Origin: Nilaparvata lugens
Lineage: Eukaryota > Arthropoda > Insecta > Hemiptera > Delphacidae
Length of the DNA stretch: 64,000 bases
Reading direction: 5' to 3'
NCBI RefSeq assembly: GCF_014356525.2
Contig: NC_052518.1
Span: 26,127,160 to 26,191,159 of the forward strand
In this document: piece after piece, positions 25,901-39,800 of the stretch
How the letters are laid out: every line of letters begins with the position of its first letter
Numbering within the stretch: the stretch's first letter is position 1
Program-made: the position numbers and the translations under genes
Notes under the pieces: model-generated
What the model was told of the DNA's origin: nothing
What the model saw: only the letters and a program-made list of their open reading frames with translations
Databases searched by the model: none

Positions 25901-27796
25901 TGGCAGGATTAGATGGATAGGACATATGGTAAGGATGAATGATGAAAGAGTTGCAAAATGTATATGGAGGGAAAGGCTATACAATAGAAGAAGAAGAGGT
26001 AGGCCTAGGAGTAGATGGACGGATGATGTGGAGAATGATTTAAGGACGCTTGGAGTTCGTAACTGGAGAAGGCAGGCACAGGATCGGGAGAGATGGAGGG
26101 GCTATGTCTGGGAGGCCAAGGGTTGTAACGACCTGTAGCGCTGAGGAGTAAGTAAGTAAGTATAATATTCCTTAGATTTTTCTTTAGTTCTTAATGGAAA
26201 TATATTTTTTGTGTGTTGTAATTAAGATGATGTAGATAATTTCTGATGAATAAATATATTTAATAAAACTACTTGAAATATTTAAATTATTTATTGAAAA
26301 ATTGAGATATCCTCATGTATTCATCAGTTTTATTTAAAGAATTTATCAAATCCTCAAGTGAATTCTCTAAATTTGACTTTGATGAAGTTCTCTAAATGTG
26401 TATCACCAACCATCATACTTGATTTTCGAGTATCAACAAATTGCATCTCGTAACCTAGTAGTTCTGTCAGTTTATTCTTTGTTTTATTCAAAGCTTAAAT
26501 AAGTATTGGTATTTATATAGTTAATCATCATAAACTAGAATCAAAGTCATCATATATTGTTATAAGAAAGTAACTTAATTTTGTACCCTACATTATTTCA
26601 ATCCACTGATAATAAGAGCGTTTGTAACTTTAGTGCCTCTATTAATTTGGTAACTTTATTTTAAATAAAATTATTTGCTAATATTTTGAATATCGCTATT
26701 CGTGGACCTCAATCATCATTAATTATTATAACATCAGGATGTATAGGTATATAAAATATTATTATAATTAAACTTTTCTGTTCAAAGTGTAATCATTATT
26801 TAAGTGTTTACTAATACTTTTGAGATATCGATGTGCAGCTTTCGCTATTCACTTTCTTTTGAAATTCTGTATGGAAATCATGATGACCATCTTTAAATAA
26901 TATGCCATCTTTTAAAAAATGAAGTTGGATTGAAAATGGCGAATCTAAGATGTCAGACCAAAATTTTGAAGTTACAGAAAAGTATTTTTTTAATTCGAAT
27001 AATATACCCAATAAAACCTACTGTCAAATTATCTAAGATAAATATTCTGTTCCCATAATTTTTACCAACTCTGTATGTATAACTATAAGTATATTGTCCT
27101 AATCTGCTCTGACCGCTGACCGCTCTCTGTGTGGAAACACCCTACAGTCACTATTAAAAGTCAGACTCAAAAATTTGGGATAGCAAGTCCCTATTTAAGC
27201 AATGCAAAATGCATAACATGAATCGCACTATAGTAATAGACAAATTATCTTACAGACTTACTTATAGACAACGTATCTGTGATACGAGTAGCCTACAACT
27301 ATGTACTGCTAAATAAGTAGGTACTGTAAGTGAGAAGAAATGATTGTTTGTGTAGTGACTAAAGAAAAGAGATTAATATTTATATATTGGAATAGGCCAA
27401 ACTAAGTAAGGTAAGACCGCTCAAGAAGTACAGTGAGAAGAAATTATAAGAGTAGTGGCTAAGCGTAGGGTGAACAGATCATTCTCAGAGAAAACCGGGT
27501 CACTTTCAATCTCCACCTTCAAGCCCCTCCCCCCCTGAAATTTTACCCCAATCTGAAAATGATGTTAATTCATGAGTAAGGGCTAACTATCTATATAATA
27601 AAAGGTTTTGAACATCTCAAAATATCGTTAACAATTAAGAAGAATTTGAATCTATAATCTATAATTATAGATTTATAGCTATTTTAAGATTGATATTTTA
27701 TGTTATTATGTTATTTATCTGTGACGTTTTTCAACTGTATTACATTGTTTTTGTTATACGTTTGTTGAGATTAAAATATCATTATTATTATTATTA

Positions 27797-27831
<35 letters not shown>

Positions 27832-30800
27832 TATTATTATATTATTATTATTATTATTATTATTATAATAGCTACTAACAAATTTAAATGACGAATGAGC
27901 TCTATATCTACTCAAAGCCACATGTAAAAAATGTAATTAGTTGATTTAAGAAAAGTATATTTTCCTTGCTTAGAGCTTTCTTGATCATGTATTTTCATTT
28001 TAAAATTATAATTGTAGAACTCTACACAATTCATACTTTTCTATTTAGTTGTTTTAATAGATTCTACATTGGCTGACAGCTGGTTTCATGTCATTTTCCC
28101 AATATTGTAGGTTGGATTGTACCTTCAAGATTCAAGCTGAATACAAAAGTCAAACATGTTCAACATTTACAAAACTTGAAGAAAGGTCTTCATTAGTACG
28201 CTAGGGAAAAGAGATGAATCACTTACCAGGCTCAGCGACAGTATAGCTGACATAGCAAGAGCCATCTTTCCTGTCCTTGAAGTCGATCTCGGCCTTGCTG
28301 GGTCCCTCAACCGAGATGGCCAATGAACCCGCGCCCGCTTCGCGCGTCCACACGTTGAACTCGCAAGGCTGTCCCTGCTCTCCCCTCTCCAGACCCGGAC
28401 CCCCCGCGTGCACCCTGTGGGCCCCACCGTCCCTCAACGGGCCCACCGTGAACTGGAATGGAGATCCTGCAATCCAGACTCAAAATAAGTTCCTCCACCT
28501 ACGTCCATCTTATAACCTACCTACGATACATGGTAGGTTTATCTCTGTATTCTTTGCTTTGCAGGAGTTTGACAACAATTACTATTGATATCATTGGCTT
28601 TTTTGTACCCTAGCTACTAGTTTTATGTAGCTTTAAAAAATTGAAGCTATTCATATGTATTTGTACATGCTCCATGAATAAAAACATTCAATAAGAAAAT
28701 AAAGAATTCAATTCAATTTTCCAACTATTCATTGACGAATATGAAGAGCCTTACTGTATTGTCATAATTAATGAAATTTTTTTTAATAATACAGAAAAAC
28801 TTGTGCTATATCAGATAATAAAAGCTATGAAGAAAGAACAGTTCTCAAACTTTGATAAGTGTCAAAGCTACTACCATCACTGTCTATAGTGAGATTCACG
28901 TTATAGAGTCAGCATCTGATTAACATTAGTTTGCTATAATTGTTTGTCATTATACAGAGTGGGTGAAAAGTCTGAGAACGGCTTAATATCTCATACACAA
29001 AGGTTATTTGACGGTGGTGTGATTGGGGATCCTACTCAAATTGAAAATACTACTTTACTATGACTTAAAAAATCTGGTCTGCCATCCTGGATCCGCCATA
29101 TTGAATACAAATTTATTTTTTTAAATAGGAAGGTGGTAATGCAATACATGATTTCAATACAAAATTTCAAGAAAAAAAGAATGGCGAAAACCGCATATCG
29201 ATATCTCGAACCGTTTAGAAGATATTCACATTATTAAACAATACTATTCAAAGCAGAAAGGAGAGAAAAAAGTCCGAGAACAGCTTCATATCTCATACAC
29301 AAAGGTAATTTGATGGTGGGTGTGATCGGGGATCCTACTCAAATTGAAAATACTACTTTACTAGGACTTTAAAAATATAGTCCACCATCTTGGATCTGCC
29401 ATATTGAATGCTACTTTTTTTAAAAAAATAGGATGCATATCAATATCATGCATATTAGAAATGAAATACATAAGTGGTATTGATTAATAATGTGAATATA
29501 TTCTGAACGCTTTGAGATATCGATGTGCGGTTTTCGCCATTAATTTTTTCTTGAAATTTCGTATTGAAATCATGTATCGCATGACAACCTTCCTATTTAA
29601 AAGAATAAAGTTGCATTCAATATGGCAGATCCAAGATGGCGGACCAGATTTTTGAAGTCATAGTAATAAAGTAGTATTTTCAATTTGAGAGGGATCCTCA
29701 ATCACACCTCCTTGGAATCACTATTTTTTTGAGATACTAAGCCGTTCTCATACATTTTTCTCTCCTTTCTGCTTTGAATAGTATTGATTAATAATGTGAA
29801 TATCTTCTGAACGGTTTGATATATCGATTTGCGGTTTTCACCACTCATTCTCTCTTAAGGTCATTTACATGCAATAATGACTTATTTCTGCATGGTGTAT
29901 ATATATATGATTATCTTTGTAACTTGTGAATTTATCTTAAGTTCCTGTCCATTGTTATTTTATTGTAGCTCTAGTAGAGTAATTTGTTGGTGTATTTTTA
30001 GTTTGTTTCTACTGCATTGTTTGCTTTTATGTGCTTGCTATTCTCACGAATATTCTATGCACTGTAGCTCTAGTAGAGTAAGCCTTTTATTTTCATTGTA
30101 TTTTCTATAGTGGAACAGGATGATCATGTAGAATACTGTATGCTTATTTTGCTTTCACTCTTAATTTTCACTTGTTTTGTATTTTTTCACGAAGAAATAA
30201 AGTCAAATTTATTATTATTATTAAATTAAAACCCTGATATTAAAAAAAATATATATAAACATCCTGTATTGTTGAACTTTATTATGTCATATTATAAAAT
30301 GAGTATAGTGAGATTCACTTGAAGGAGAGAATGTCTCCTTTCTATTGGTGTCTGGATAATTCTTATCCGACCTATAGTTATTTTCTAATTAATGATTATG
30401 TTCGTCAATGTCGAGACATTTCGAACAGAAAAATGAAATTTTCAACATGCTAGGAGCTTTTTTGTTTCAAAAGATAAGTAGGTGGTGAAAGCGAGAAAGT
30501 TCATCAGAAATAATTTAAATTATTTTTCCAATTGTCAAACGTACTCGGGAGAACGCATTTTGGCCTCTCAGGAGTTTCAAAGTCATGGATAGTGGATGAA
30601 TGGTGTGCCAACATATGCTATCACTAGCTGGGATCAACAAAAACAAAATACAGTACGATTGAAAAATTCAGAAACTGCAAGCCACATGATTATAAAATAG
30701 TGAAAATGACAACATCGCCTCGAATAATCCAAGCAGTGTTTCATTACATCCTTTCTAGAGGCAATCAGCTGCTTGCGTTTGAAATAATTCAGTCAAATAT

Positions 30801-33800
30801 ATATAAAATTGCCAGCCTTTAGCATACAATTTGGTACACAATGCATACCATGCAGTCGCTCTCCCAACTTTAAAATTCCTTGGAGACCGAAATACGATCT
30901 TCCGACTACTTTTGACAATTGCAAAAATAATTTCAATTATTTCTGAAAAACTTTCACGCTTTCACCAGCCACTTATCTTTCGAAACAAAAACGTTTCCAG
31001 CATGTCGAAAATTTCATGTTTTCTGCTCGAAATGTCTCGACATTGACGAACATAATCATTAATTAAAAAATAACTATAGGTCGGATAAAAATTATCCGGA
31101 CACCAATAGAAAGGAGACATTCTCTCCTTTAATTGGATATAAAATTATTACGCATTACGACACCCCATGATTCTGAGAGACGTGATATTCAAAAGAAAAA
31201 CAAATCTTCGCGATGTTTCCCATTTTATCATAAAAGTCAAATTTCCTTTTAATCATCCAACCCTGAAACTTTTTTAGCACTACTAGGATATCGGGAATGA
31301 TATTCTACATGTAATTCTGATGTTGAATTGGAAATTTGAGAAAGTTGTAATTTTACACGAATTGGCAACCTTGTAATTTCTTCGGATGGAGGGCCAAGTC
31401 TCAACTTATTTTACACAGACTATAAGTAAGTTATTACAAATAATCAATTTGTAGTAACGATTTGTTCAACAAGTGTGAATTGACCAACCTGGAATATGGA
31501 TTTCCTTGTACTTGACAGAAACAGTGTGCACTCCAAGCTCCTTGGGCACGAAGTGAACAGCATAGAGTCCATCTTCGACTTCGTTAATTTCTGCATCCTC
31601 GGTTACATTGCTGGGAGATGTGACAGTGGCCGACAGATCAAACGCTGTGATACCTGTAATAAATTCATTTGATGATAGTTCTTAGTGAATCCAATTTATT
31701 GAAATCTCAACCCAAACCACTATTATTGCCCTTAGGGAAGAAGGATACAACGCCACCGATATCGATGGGAAACAGCTATGTGACATATTGAAATTTAAGG
31801 GATTACGTTCATTTAAATGAAGCATAACTAACACTGAAAATCAAATGTTAAAATGTACCATGAATCAATTTCAAATAACACTATAAATCAAACACTAAGA
31901 AACAGGCGAATCGATTTTCAACCAAAATAATATTATGAACTATATAGTAAAAATATTTTGTACAAATATATCGTATAAGGCAATTTACTAGTACAAGTTT
32001 AATACATTGAATGACAGGCTACGTATTCATTGTAGACTCTGCTATATCAAATTTTAATCTTGCAGCATCATTCAAAAATAACTCAATTTGTGATTTTTTC
32101 CACGAGTCTATGTGGTAAGAAAGATTTCTCAATAGTAATACAAAATAAAAAAGGAATATTCAAAAACAAAATTCAAATAAAAAATTACAAAAATACATTT
32201 TACATCTTTTGGGTGTGATAACTATTGTAAGTTTAGCTCACTAACATAAACAAGGAAAACGTTATAGAGAATTCTAGGCTTGTTAGTCAGCCTGTAATTT
32301 TGTGTGAAGGCCAGTCCAGACGCTCAAACCTATCGACAAACTTAATTGTTGAGACACATCATTCGATCAAAATGATATGCTCTTCAATTATTTTGATTAT
32401 TACCAACACTCCACTCAAGAAACTAACACTTGGCACAGAGATGTTGTGGAATTTCTCCATATTAAGGTGAAATGAAAAGATATTGTCAATATCTTTGACA
32501 ATATCTTTTCATTTCAACTCAAGAAACTTTTTGATCAATTTTATATAATCTGAATGAAATGCACTAACCAGGCATTTTGAATGTGAGCTTGCACTCGGAT
32601 CCAACCTCGGTGATAGGCACTGCCTCTCTCTGTCTCTGGATCTTCTCCCTCTGTCTGTTGCTACCTTCTCCAGTCACCTTCACTGTGAACGGAGATCCTT
32701 CAACATGATGGTCAGCGAATTTCAAGTTGACAATGTAGTATCCTGGCTCGGTTGGCTTGTAGGAGATGTTCAGAGTTCCATCCTCATTGTCCTTGCATTG
32801 GATCTCAGCTTTGCTCGGTCCTTCGATTGATAGTGACAGACCACCATAACCTGTATACAAAAGCAAAATTGTACACAAAATAAAAATATCCAACACAACT
32901 ATTATATTGCATCTGATGATGCTGATGAACGAGTAATAATATTATCAAATTGAAAATCTCCGTCAGTTAAAAAATGTGTTTGATGATGTTTAATAAACTT
33001 AACATTCATCATGAATAAACAATATTGCTCAACTACATAATCTAAACATATTTCTAGTATTAAACTATTGTATAGAGATGTTTCTGCGGTGAAGAATACT
33101 GTAGACTTTATTATAGACCCAATATAAATATGTATATATTTTTTTGGTTTCGACAGGATTTTTTGATTAGGCTTATTTAAGTGATATCCTATTCAATTTG
33201 CTTGGTATTTCCGGATTTTTATAAAAGATTTGAACATTCAAAATCAACGATTTAATCAATTGTTACATAGCCTATATAGCTATTTATTCGAATCAGGAAG
33301 ATTTTTCGGAAGAAATTTCAGTCGGAAAAAAGTTCACAGTAAGGAGGTTTTGAAGATGGTCTTAGGCATAGTCCTAATCATTGTTTCATAGGGTGCTGAT
33401 TTAATAAATTCATAAATAATGAGTATTTAATATTCTATAAGTTGATAGATTCATATAACAGAAATAATGTAACCGACCAGCATTCTTGGTGTCGACCATG
33501 AAGGTGTTTTCAACATGGGTTTTTCCCTCAGTGAGCGCACCACACACTTTCACCTTCTTCGCATCACCGACCTCTCTTTCGCCCACATTTATCTTGAAAG
33601 GAGAGTTGGTGATGTGCTTCCCCATTTTCTTCACAGAGACAGTGTGCTCTCCAACCTCACGAGGAGTGAATGAAATGCCTGCAACATGTTGCACATTCAC
33701 AATGTACAATATTTCCGATAACTGATATAAATACGGTACATAGTAATCACAGATGTAATATTTTTCAGTAACTGATATTGATACATTGTAATTACAGACG

Positions 33801-36800
33801 TGAAGATTGTTAATTATATAATTTACAATATACTATTGACTATAGGGATTTGTATATTGAAATCTTAGATGTAATTTGAAATCTCTTGCTTGTAAATGTC
33901 TGCTCAGAAAATTGGACACAAATGTTATAAAGTGAATAAATGAATTAAATGAAATGAAGAGGTTCATAGGTGGCGATTAGAGATTATTGGCCCAAAAAGC
34001 AAAAAAATAATTTCAGCCAAAAAATGAATGAATATTGTTCTTTACATTCGTGTTATTCTATATACGCTGACATGGAAAGGGAACATAACTACTTTGAGAG
34101 ACAAAAATTTAACATGATATTGAATAGGTTAACTGGCAATCCTGATGAATATTGATAAAATTAGCCATCATAATATCAGAGATTCAGAGTTAGAATAAGA
34201 GTGAGATAATATCATGATAACAGCAAATAAATATTAATCTATAAAATGTGAATTAAGATTTAAAATTAATATATTGACAATGACCTTCTTGATAAAATAT
34301 AATGATAGACGCACTATGTGAAGAGAAAGCCACTTGATGTTGTGAAAGTAGAATAGAAAATGACATTAATTGAATTCCATAAATAAAATATGAAAAATCA
34401 TCGTAATTATAATATTATATAAACAATAATTTTAAAAAGACAACATGTACAATTATAAAATAAACAGGATATGGTGAGAATATTCAATATATTGATTGGA
34501 AGATATGACATGTATTTTAATTTCATTAATAGAAAATCCATAAATGATAATGCTAATTTAAAAATTATAAGTTGAGAATTGAGAGTATATCCTGGAGTTC
34601 ATTGGAAGGTGTATCAGGAATTAATTTTCATAAATAGTATTCATCATAATTAAGTTGCACTGAAAATGCCAGAGAAAATCAAGAGGTTAATTGTAAGGTT
34701 TTTCACAAATTTCAATTTCAATAAAATATCAATAATAATGGTAAGTATGATACATGAACAATAATTATTACCCAAGTTTCCATTTGGCAATCTCTTGAGG
34801 AAGCAAGGCTCTTCCAAGCCACTAGGTGCCTGGATGGAAGCATTGAGAGATCTGATATCTGCATCAGTGACCTTGCCAGGCAGAGATACCTCACTGCACG
34901 ATCCAACAGAGATCTGGTTTCTCTTCCTTCCTTCGCCTTCACAATAGAAATAAAGCAGTTAGCAGAATAGAATAATATATTGAGAATGTGACAAATTAAC
35001 AAATAGAAGAAAACTATTAGGGAAAAATCATCTTATGTTAATCCTTCTGCAAGTCAAAGAGTTACACTTCAAAAAAGTTATTAACTTGGAAAATTAATGT
35101 AAATAAATACATTCTCTAAGTTTTATTCACCTCGAATTGATTGTATCCACAGTTCGGTTTTATAAAAATGTGTTATGTATGACATTTTCTGGCTGGTCTA
35201 TTGCAACAGTCATAAAAAATAATTATTCTCTATTCTACTCAGTGTTTTGTTGAATGTTAGAGAAACATAACCATTTGGTGTTGACTTTGGAAACTCATCC
35301 AGTATCCTCCTGTGAGAGTGGTATATGACACATTAATGTTTGTATATATTACACATAATTATTTCAGAAGAGCCTTAATCATTATACCCCTTTCAGAGGA
35401 GGCATAGAGAAAGAATAACATACTTACGCTATTGTTTCTATATGGAGGAGGTTACTATAGATGTTTCTGAAACTTTTACTTGAAAATAGAGTTGAACGAT
35501 TAAAATCACAATATTGATTTCAAGATTTCAATAATAATGAAATGACTTGAACATGGATCAATGTATTTCGTGATGAGTAGAATGTTTACCTGTAATTTTA
35601 GCATTGTATGGGCTTCCCTTGATATGTCTGTCTCCAAATTTGACAGCGATTTTGTATTCGCCTGGAGCCGTCGGTAAGTAGGAGACTGACACGGTTCCAT
35701 CCTTGTTATCATGGCAGCTGATATCAGCTTTGCTTGGGCCTTCAACAGCCAGCGACAATCCACCTGAAAAAATGATATGCCAGTAAAAATAATGTACTCA
35801 TGAATAAGATAGTATTAAGTTCAATAGATACACAAGTCATATGAATGCATTAGTTCAATGAATAATATTACGTGATTCCCCAGGCCTATATTGCAATTCA
35901 ACTCAAGAAGTCAGCAGTATACAGTTCTGGTTACGGTACTATTCGTTATCAATGTATTCAAAGAGCATACGTCATAGCATCATATTCAAAAGTAGGCTAA
36001 TAACAGAAACTGTAAAACCCAATTTATCTAATGCTGACTAATAATTGATGTGGATCTAACTTCAGTGCAATAAATACAATACATAGTTTTATAGAGATGC
36101 TGTACAAGAATACAATATAACGCGAAAAATACAATATATTCTACTTTGGATAATTATAGTAATTGATATTGCTCATATTACAACACATGGAACAGAACAG
36201 AACATGAAATAAAATAAAATGAAAAATAGAATCATGTCAAAGCTGCTTAGCTAGAAAATTGAATTTGATTACAAGTAGTTTTCTATCAGTAGAACTGGGA
36301 ATTTGTCATCGGAGAGTGGTTTTCAGTAAACTATTATTAGAAATATTCATTATAAAAGAGACTTTTATTGTGATTCTCTAAAATACAAGTAAATCACTAT
36401 TTCACAGCGATATTTTTGTGCTTGCAATTAAGCTACAGCAGAAGTAATTATCTCTGATTAGATGATTAGTTTGTATAAAAATTAAGCGAGATTCGGCTGA
36501 AAAATTCTAATCAAACGTTTATAAAATTAATTGACCATTTTAAATAAAATCCACGTGTAAGACACAGACATTTTCCGGAAGAAATTATTTAAATGTTTAT
36601 TATTATTATTGAAATTCTACTTTTTCCATTCCAATCTACTTGTCACATTTTCAACAAAATAATTAACGTATTCAATTGATTTGAATTGTCACCTGCTCCA
36701 GCGCCTTTGGTAGAGATGGTGAAGTTGGATGGTTCTCCACTTACACCGTGGGTCAAGCCAGGTCCATAAGCTGTCACATAGCCGCTGCTTACAGAGTCCA

Positions 36801-39800
36801 CGTGGAATTTGAACGGAGAGCCTACAACAGAAACAAACACCTTCACATGAGTTCAACAGTTCAAAAAGAAAAAATGGTTATTGACTATTGTTATCCTATT
36901 AGTGTAAAACATCTACGTCATCCTCAGATACCTCAGATACTCGTTTCTTGGCCAGACTCATTATCAAGTCACTCGCTCCAGGTACACTGAAGAGTGTAAG
37001 TAAGCAAGCATCTACTATTGTGAGAATTTTTCTACTCCCAGTGGCGGTTTCTGACCTAAAAAAGCGGGTGGGCAACAAATTAACAGATCGTTTAGAGAGG
37101 GGTGAAGTGGGTGATTAAAGCCAATGTTCAGGCTCATTATCGATTATTATATTTAAAAACGAAATGGGCACTCAGTCATTGATCAACGGAACTAAAAATG
37201 CAATAAACAAAAACCGTTCAAATTAAGGAGGTATTTCCGTATTGATAAACTGAGAACGGGTTTAAAATCATCCCAAAGACACGCATGAAATTGGCGTTTC
37301 CCAACATTTTTCGAGAATAGACAGAAAAAGTTAAAATATGGTTTCAATCAGGATCAGCTGAGTTCTAGATATATAGTCATGAGAGAGCTTCAAAGTTAGG
37401 CCAGGATCAAACTTTCAATCGTTTTATGAATTTTCTACGATTTTTCTAGGACTAATAACAGAAATTTGGTAATACTGAGGACTAGGAATGTAGTGTTTAG
37501 GGGGCTTTTAGATTAAGCTGATGGCGATCGATGTGTTACCTGTTTTCCGTGGAATAAGGGTTTCCTAGAATGACTAAAGAAGAAAAGTAAGGGTTAACAA
37601 GTAACACAGGCTTTTAAGAAGTTGACACACATGGTTGCTGGGATAATGATGATGCTGGTTTATATTGTTCCTTTTGTAATAGAATCGAGTCTGAAAGACA
37701 GTATTGACGGATATGGGAGCAAAGAAAGCATGTTCAAAGCGAAGAGTAGGCTGTGCCGGAACCCCCTGACTAGATGGATGAGGCGAGTGAAGCGAGTCCT
37801 CTTGCGAGTAGGCTATAATCTCTCCAGACTTACAATATTTATTGACTTGGATGGAAATCTATGAAACTTGTAGCTTCACTAAAAAAGTGTTGATTGACTA
37901 AGCTGTTGGACTGCGCGCTGTCAAAGTTGTAACGTTAAAAAAATTTTCTCATTGAAACTGGGTGGGCAACTGCACATCTATTGTAGCATTCACCTAATGT
38001 AGAGCCGCCACTGACTACTTCCCAATTTTTATTACTCTACTTTCTACTGCAACTTTGTGAAAGATTTGCTCTTCAATTAATTTTTGATTAACTTTGAAAG
38101 TAGGATGAAAAATTTGAAATAAGTGAAATGAATGAAAAAATAAATTAAAAATTTGGAAAAAATATTATTATTATTGAAATATAAATATTTTTCTTATTAA
38201 ATTTGAACTTTGAATATTCAATCCCTGATGGAAGCAATAGCAAACTCTTAAACAATCAATTAAAAAAGGGTTTTCATTTGTATTAAATATATTTATAAAA
38301 TGTAGAATTATTAAGATGTTGTTTGGAATTTGTGAATAAATTGAAATTAAAATAAAAATTATTATTATTGAAATATAAATATTTTTCTTATTAAATTTGA
38401 ACTTTGAATATTCAATCCCTGATGGAAGCAATAGCAAACTCTTAAACAATCAATTAAAAAAGGGTTTTCATTTGTATTAAATATATTTATAAAATGTAGA
38501 ATTATTAAGATGTTGTTTGGAATTTGTGAATAAATTGAAATTAAAATAAAAATTATTATTATTATTGATATATAATATCAGAAGATGAGTATAATATACG
38601 AGATATTATCTTCTTATTTGTGAATAAATTGAAATTGAAATTATTATTATATTATTAATATATAATATCAGAAGATAAGTATATCAGAGGTTATACTAGA
38701 AATTAAATTTGAATTCATGATGGGTTTTTAGAGACTTTCCCAAAGAGTCTGAACCAAATTATTCTTCCTTCAATACTGGAAATTTTAAGGATCATGATAG
38801 TGAAGTAAAGAGAAGAAAAACAACTTTTATCAAGATCCGAGCTTTGTGTTGTACCAACTAGTTACCCTGATAAGAATAATTCTACAGCAAATATATTAAT
38901 AATGCTATAATCGTTGATATCAGAATCATAACGCATTATTTGAAAGAATTTTTAAATAAGAAATATAAAATAAGCCAGTTGCTAAAACCTTTAATATTTG
39001 TTTACTTCGAAATAACAATTAATTTTGACACTTGATAATGAGATAAATCCCAGAAAATATTCGTGGCTCAACGAAAATAAAAAGGTAACTAGTAATTCGG
39101 TACCTATAATAGAACTTTCAAGTAGTCCTATTGAAATAGAAATGAATAATAATAGTATATATTGATTTTTTGTAGTTTGATTTGAGGGTTTCACCAATAT
39201 AGAAATGAGTCAATAAAAATAACAAGATATCATGATAGCTTATAATCTAATTGTTACTAATATACTAATTATAGTAAGATTCAAGTTTATAATGTCAGCA
39301 CCTGATTAACATTAGTTTGCTATCCTTGTCTGTCATTGGACAAAGCAGATAACTCTATCCTTTTCTACCTTCTCACTAAATTTTTGAAATGAATGAAAAA
39401 AACATGATGAATAACCAAAATATTTCATCTCAATTTATGATGAAAATTAGTTATTAAATCATAAGAAAATATATTTTCTTAACTGATAAAATATGATTAT
39501 TGGAAAAAAGTAGATCATTATCGACAAAAATAAGCAAATAATCAGTTCTACCAAAATAATTTGATTCACAGCTATCTGATATAGAAGGCGTTGATAACAG
39601 GAATTGGCAACTCTGTAGTACTATCTTTTCCACTAACTTCATAGAATGAAGCTTACTATGGAAAGATAAGGAATGCGAATTGGTAAAACATTGAAAAAAA
39701 AAACATTGAACAGATATGATTATATAATGATAAAGAGACGAATATGATGAGATGATGATGATGATGATGATGAAGAGATATTACAGGCTTCCACTGGATA

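Larger units (their letters stand above)
23775..28226 (-). other. cher: Remainder of the 28226-20257 filamin intron
   Basis: It contains a Penelope-end-like fragment with a hammerhead-like motif (24371-24502), an RTE-like insertion (25317-26160), a copy of the 29-kb dispersed repeat family (about 26815-27000), and an (ATT)n microsatellite at 27778-27866. I see no host exon. Confidence 0.8.
28467..31488 (-). other. cher: Filamin intron, 3.0 kb, repeat-filled
   Basis: Phase 1, donor GTTGGT at 31488. It carries a copy of the TATAGTGAGATTCAC repeat (28883-28960), the direct/inverted repeat cluster at 28960-29860, a LINE-tail-like stretch ending in ATT units near 30220, and a MITE at 30322-31129. 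Confidence 0.9.

Noticed and set aside
27690..27878. Ile/Tyr-rich frame
   Set aside because: Translation of an (ATT)n microsatellite.
28277..28588. 103-residue plus-strand frame and two other minus-strand frames over the repeat 21 exon
   Set aside because: These are by-products of the GC-rich filamin exon. They have no domain and extend past its acceptor into intron.
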